Positions 7,741-8,306 of a DNA stretch of 8,306 bases are shown piece after piece. The stretch is from an uncultured Clostridia bacterium (lineage in GTDB: Bacteria > Bacillota > Clostridia > Christensenellales > Aristaeellaceae), in assembly GCA_934621505.1 (NCBI GenBank), contig CAKTUU010000054.1, forward strand, positions 1 through 8,306, given 5' to 3'. Each line of letters opens with the position of its first letter. Position 1 is the first letter of the stretch. Both the position numbers and the translations under genes were made by a program. The notes under the pieces are model-generated. The model did no database searches. It worked only from the letters and a program-made list of their open reading frames with translations, and was not told the DNA's origin.

Positions 7741-7772
7741 AAAAAAGCGGCTCTTTCCAAAGCCGCTTTTTT
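7741..7772. terminator. Bidirectional intrinsic terminator after secG
   Basis: A perfect 12-base inverted repeat (AAAAAAGCGGCT at 7741-7752, AGCCGCTTTTTT at 7761-7772) encloses an eight-base loop. GC-rich stem cores are flanked by six A on one side and six T on the other, so it is a rho-independent terminator in either direction. It lies 12 bases beyond the secG stop in the direction of transcription and ends 39 bases before the gatC start. Confidence 0.92.
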
Positions 7773-7784
7773 GGACGGAATGGC

Positions 7785-8012
7785 TCAACCCAGGAACATC
7801 ATCACGATGCACAGCGCAACAAACGCAATTGCGCACACCTTGGTGACCAGCGCCAGTTTTGCATCCAGGCCCTTGGACTTATTCTTGCCAAAGAACGTTT
7901 CGGCAGCGCCGCTTACCGCGGTGATTCCATCGCTCTCACTGCTTTGCAGCAGAACGGTGACGATCATGACAAGAGCAACTATCAAAAGCAGAATGCCAAC
8001 GACAACAGTCAT
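7785..8012 (-). CDS. secG: Preprotein translocase subunit SecG
   Basis: SecG is the small non-essential partner of SecY and SecE in the membrane protein-export channel and aids SecA-driven translocation. The 75-residue product has the typical length and two membrane segments (about residues 3-22 and 55-74). The linker carries the family features LLQSSESDG (21-29), a Gly-rich stretch and a Phe-Phe-Gly-Lys turn (40-43) before the second helix. The start ATG 8012 is preceded by AAGGAGGGG at a good distance. The gene has its own upstream promoter and a strong downstream terminator, so it appears to be a single-gene transcription unit. In many Firmicutes secG is followed by rnr and smpB; here it is followed by gatCAB. 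Confidence 0.93.
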   Translation of the reverse strand: MTVVVGILLLIVALVMIVTVLLQSSESDGITAVSGAAETFFGKNKSKGLDAKLALVTKVCAIAFVALCIVMMFLG

Positions 8013-8046
8013 TGTAGAACCCCTCCTTGGCGAATATCGACATATT

Positions 8047-8075
8047 ATTTTACCATACCTGACTTAAAAAAGCAA
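8047..8075 (-). promoter_or_regulatory. Probable secG promoter with extended -10
   Basis: On the minus strand TAAAAT (8052-8047) matches five of six -10 positions and is preceded by TATGG, the extended -10 element. TTGCTT (8075-8070) lies 17 bases upstream and matches only three of six -35 positions, as is common when an extended -10 is present. The predicted start near 8040 gives a leader of about 28 bases with the secG ribosome binding site in it. Confidence 0.65.
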
Positions 8076-8136
8076 GGAATATTTTCGATTATCCTGTAGG
8101 CGCGTCAAACATAGGTTACAGCAAGTTCGAAAAGAG

Positions 8137-8189
8137 CAGTCAAGGGAAAGGTGGAGATTTGCGAAGCAAATACAACCTGACCTTGACTG
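8137..8189. repeat. Compound palindrome in the secG upstream region
   Basis: An outer perfect nine-base inverted repeat (CAGTCAAGG 8137-8145, CCTTGACTG 8181-8189) encloses a four-base pair block (AGGT 8149-8152, ACCT 8175-8178). Inside that is a perfect six-base hairpin ATTTGC/GCAAAT (8157-8171) with a GAA loop. The core GCGAAGC is known as an unusually stable DNA mini-hairpin. No gene was found in 8101-8230. The element could be a small RNA, a dispersed repeat or part of a mobile-element end; sequence alone does not decide. Confidence 0.6.
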
Positions 8190-8246
8190 TGGTAAGAAAG
8201 AAATACAATGGGAGGGGGCTGTTCGGCAAAGAGACTATCCCAAGAA

Positions 8247-8275
8247 TTGTGTAAACCTCCAAGCTGGTGTAGAAT
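8247..8275 (+). promoter_or_regulatory. Putative promoter inside the IS end
   Basis: TTGTGT (8247-8252) lies 17 bases before TAGAAT (8270-8275). The -10 matches five of six consensus positions; the -35 matches three. The -35 lies in the putative terminal repeat. The predicted start near 8282 falls just before the right arm of the hairpin at 8285-8299. Confidence 0.5.
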
Positions 8276-8299
8276 AAGAAATATCAGTTTGGAGGTTTA
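8252..8299 (+). promoter_or_regulatory. Hairpin that would mask the transposase ribosome binding site
   Basis: Arms TAAACCTCCAAGCTG (8252-8266) and CAGTTTGGAGGTTTA (8285-8299) pair over 15 bases in RNA, with one G-U wobble and an 18-base loop. The right arm contains GGAGG and the A of the ATG at 8299. Transcripts entering from outside would carry both arms and hide the start region. Transcripts from the internal promoter (start near 8282) would lack the left arm and leave it free. The pairing is seen directly; the regulatory role is inferred by analogy with IS10 and IS50. Confidence 0.6.
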
Positions 8300-8306
8300 T
8301 GAGTAT
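8299..8306 (+). CDS. Possible start of a transposase gene (only the first codons)
   Basis: ATG 8299 follows GGAGG (8291-8295) by only three bases, shorter than usual, and the window ends after two codons plus two bases (Met-Ser-). Its placement just inside a putative IS256-type end suggests the transposase start. The true start could also be a later codon outside the window. Confidence 0.3.

Larger units (their letters stand above)
8231..8306 (+). mobile_element. Probable left end of an IS256-type insertion sequence (partial)
   Basis: From about 8231 the sequence reads GAGACTATCCCAAGAATTGT and continues GTAAAC. AATTGTGTAAA, about 14 bases in from the end, is at the position I recall in the IS256 terminal inverted repeat. 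It is followed within 50 bases by a promoter, a strong ribosome binding site and an ATG, the layout expected of an IS end leading into a transposase gene. The other end and the transposase are outside the window, so family and exact boundary are tentative. Confidence 0.5.

Noticed and set aside
8114..8142. Second minus-strand promoter for secG (TTGACT, 17 bases, TGTAAC)
   Set aside because: The -10 box matches four of six positions and lies far from secG. The extended -10 promoter at 8047-8075 is better, so I did not list this one.
8183..8209. Plus-strand promoter TTGACT / TACAAT pointing into the IS end
   Set aside because: Both boxes match five of six positions, but the spacer is only 15 bases and the -35 falls inside the palindrome arm. 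It may be fortuitous.

Overview
The window reads as chromosomal DNA of a moderately GC-rich, Gram-positive anaerobe of the class Clostridia, perhaps Oscillospiraceae/Ruminococcaceae. This is inferred from the protein flavour, the strong AGGAGG-type ribosome binding sites, the GTG starts and the gatC-gatA-gatB order; no taxonomic marker gene is present. Every well-supported gene lies on the minus strand, so transcription runs right to left. The only plus-strand signal is at the far right edge.

Reading in the direction of transcription: (a) 8231-8306 looks like the outer end of an IS256-type insertion sequence pointing rightward out of the window, with its own promoter and a hairpin that would bury the ribosome binding site. 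(b) 8101-8230 is non-coding and carries a compound palindrome at 8137-8189. (c) secG (8012-7785) has its own extended -10 promoter and a strong bidirectional terminator at 7741-7772. (d) gatC-gatA-gatB encodes the tRNA-dependent amidotransferase that makes Gln-tRNA(Gln) and/or Asn-tRNA(Asn), followed 13 bases later by an RluA-family pseudouridine synthase. (e) A separate operon starts at a near-consensus promoter (3618-3645) with an overlapping 33-bp palindrome and encodes a MarR-family regulator and two ABC exporter half-transporters. The second half-transporter runs off the left edge.

The exporter pair resembles the asymmetric heterodimer TM287/TM288. The upstream subunit has a degenerate catalytic site (Asp for the Walker B Glu, Gln for the switch His). 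The downstream subunit has a standard Walker A, with the rest of its ATPase domain outside the window. The MarR protein probably represses its own operon through the palindrome.

Most of the window is ordinary housekeeping and efflux content, and I found no clear novel multi-gene system. The items most worth a second look are the IS end with its SD-masking hairpin, the compound palindrome beside it, the MarR operator, and the terminator just upstream of gatCAB with no visible promoter after it. The long plus-strand open frames opposite gatA and the ABC genes are antisense shadows.
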